Shown: piece by piece, positions 14,448 through 14,582 of the stretch
Numbering within the stretch: position 1 is the stretch's first letter
Layout of the letters: every line of letters begins with the position of its first letter
Assembly: GCA_015065045.1 (NCBI GenBank)
Contig: SVRB01000028.1
Coordinates: 1 to 14,582, forward strand
Reading direction: 5' to 3'
From: Oscillospiraceae bacterium
Lineage (GTDB): Bacteria > Bacillota > Clostridia > Oscillospirales > CAG-272
Length of the DNA: 14,582 nucleotides
Translations under genes and position numbers: made by a program
The notes under the pieces: generated by a model
Database searches by the model: none
The model's input: only the letters and a program-made list of their open reading frames with translations
Told to the model about the DNA's origin: nothing

Positions 14448-14582
14448 TTATTCTGTAGCCTCAGCTTCGGGGGTAATCTGTTTTACCGTAACGTAGGAAA
14501 CTCGGTGCGCATCGAGCGCAGAAACCAAAATTTCCAAGTTATCAACAGTAAATTTATCACCCTTAACGGGTACTCGCTTCAG
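14448..14582 (-). CDS. C-terminal end of a probable hemolysin/CorC-HlyC family protein (truncated by window edge)
   Basis: The minus strand is open from the window edge to a TAA at 14450-14448 and gives 44 residues, starting LKRVPVKGDKF and continuing LEILVSALDAHRVSYVTVKQI. This resembles the last strand region of the CorC/HlyC transporter-associated domain, which usually reads like GRIP..GD...Y..L.F.V...D.RRI..V.V. These proteins carry a CNNM membrane domain and paired CBS domains and are linked to divalent cation efflux, but those parts lie beyond the window. The acidic tail ends before the shared terminator. The assignment rests on a short stretch and is moderate. Confidence 0.6.
   Translation of the reverse strand: MKRVPVKGDKFTVDNLEILVSALDAHRVSYVTVKQITPEAEATE

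Overview
The window looks like chromosomal DNA of an endospore-forming-lineage Clostridia bacterium, most likely an Oscillospirales- or Ruminococcaceae-like gut organism. The evidence is a SpoIIE fragment, an Ogg1-type glycosylase, a short ThiI without a rhodanese domain, DUF1846 and DUF6062 proteins, TTG/GTG starts with strong AGGAG-type ribosome binding sites, and intergenic repeat modules of a type I associate with that group. No transposase, integrase, tRNA or rRNA was seen.

Layout: (1) 1-509, the 3' end of spoIIE with a strong terminator. (2) 545-1078, a gene-free stretch filled by a composite hairpin-rich repeat (copy A). (3) 1115-3941, housekeeping genes: an Ogg1-type DNA glycosylase (minus), a DUF6062 cysteine-rich protein (plus) and thiI (minus). 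(4) 4031-7195, a 1054-residue membrane-anchored surface protein (minus) with a DUF5722 glycosidase-like domain between two related beta-sandwich modules. (5) 7415-8902, a divergently transcribed DUF1846 gene with a consensus promoter. (6) 8931-9480, a second gene-free stretch holding copy B of the composite repeat. (7) 9494-14374, a four-gene operon: a BlaI-type repressor, two M56 (BlaR1-like) membrane metallopeptidases with different extracellular domains, and a membrane-anchored protein that is the ectodomain without the peptidase. (8) 14448-14582, the convergent 3' end of a probable CorC/HlyC-type hemolysin gene.

The accessory part of most interest is the BlaI/M56 operon. Its promoter carries two perfect dyads that fit autorepression by the BlaI protein. 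The second receptor gene arose by tandem duplication: the 3' tail of blaI is still present in front of it and the first part of the gene is identical in both copies. The ectodomains have diverged or been swapped. None is a penicillin-binding sensor, so this is probably a proteolytic signalling system for a signal other than beta-lactams, with no effector gene inside the window.

The two composite repeat copies lie 8440 bp apart in direct orientation, share 146 bp without a mismatch, and in their first hairpin differ by compensatory base changes. That argues for selection or recent copying of a folded element rather than simple decay.
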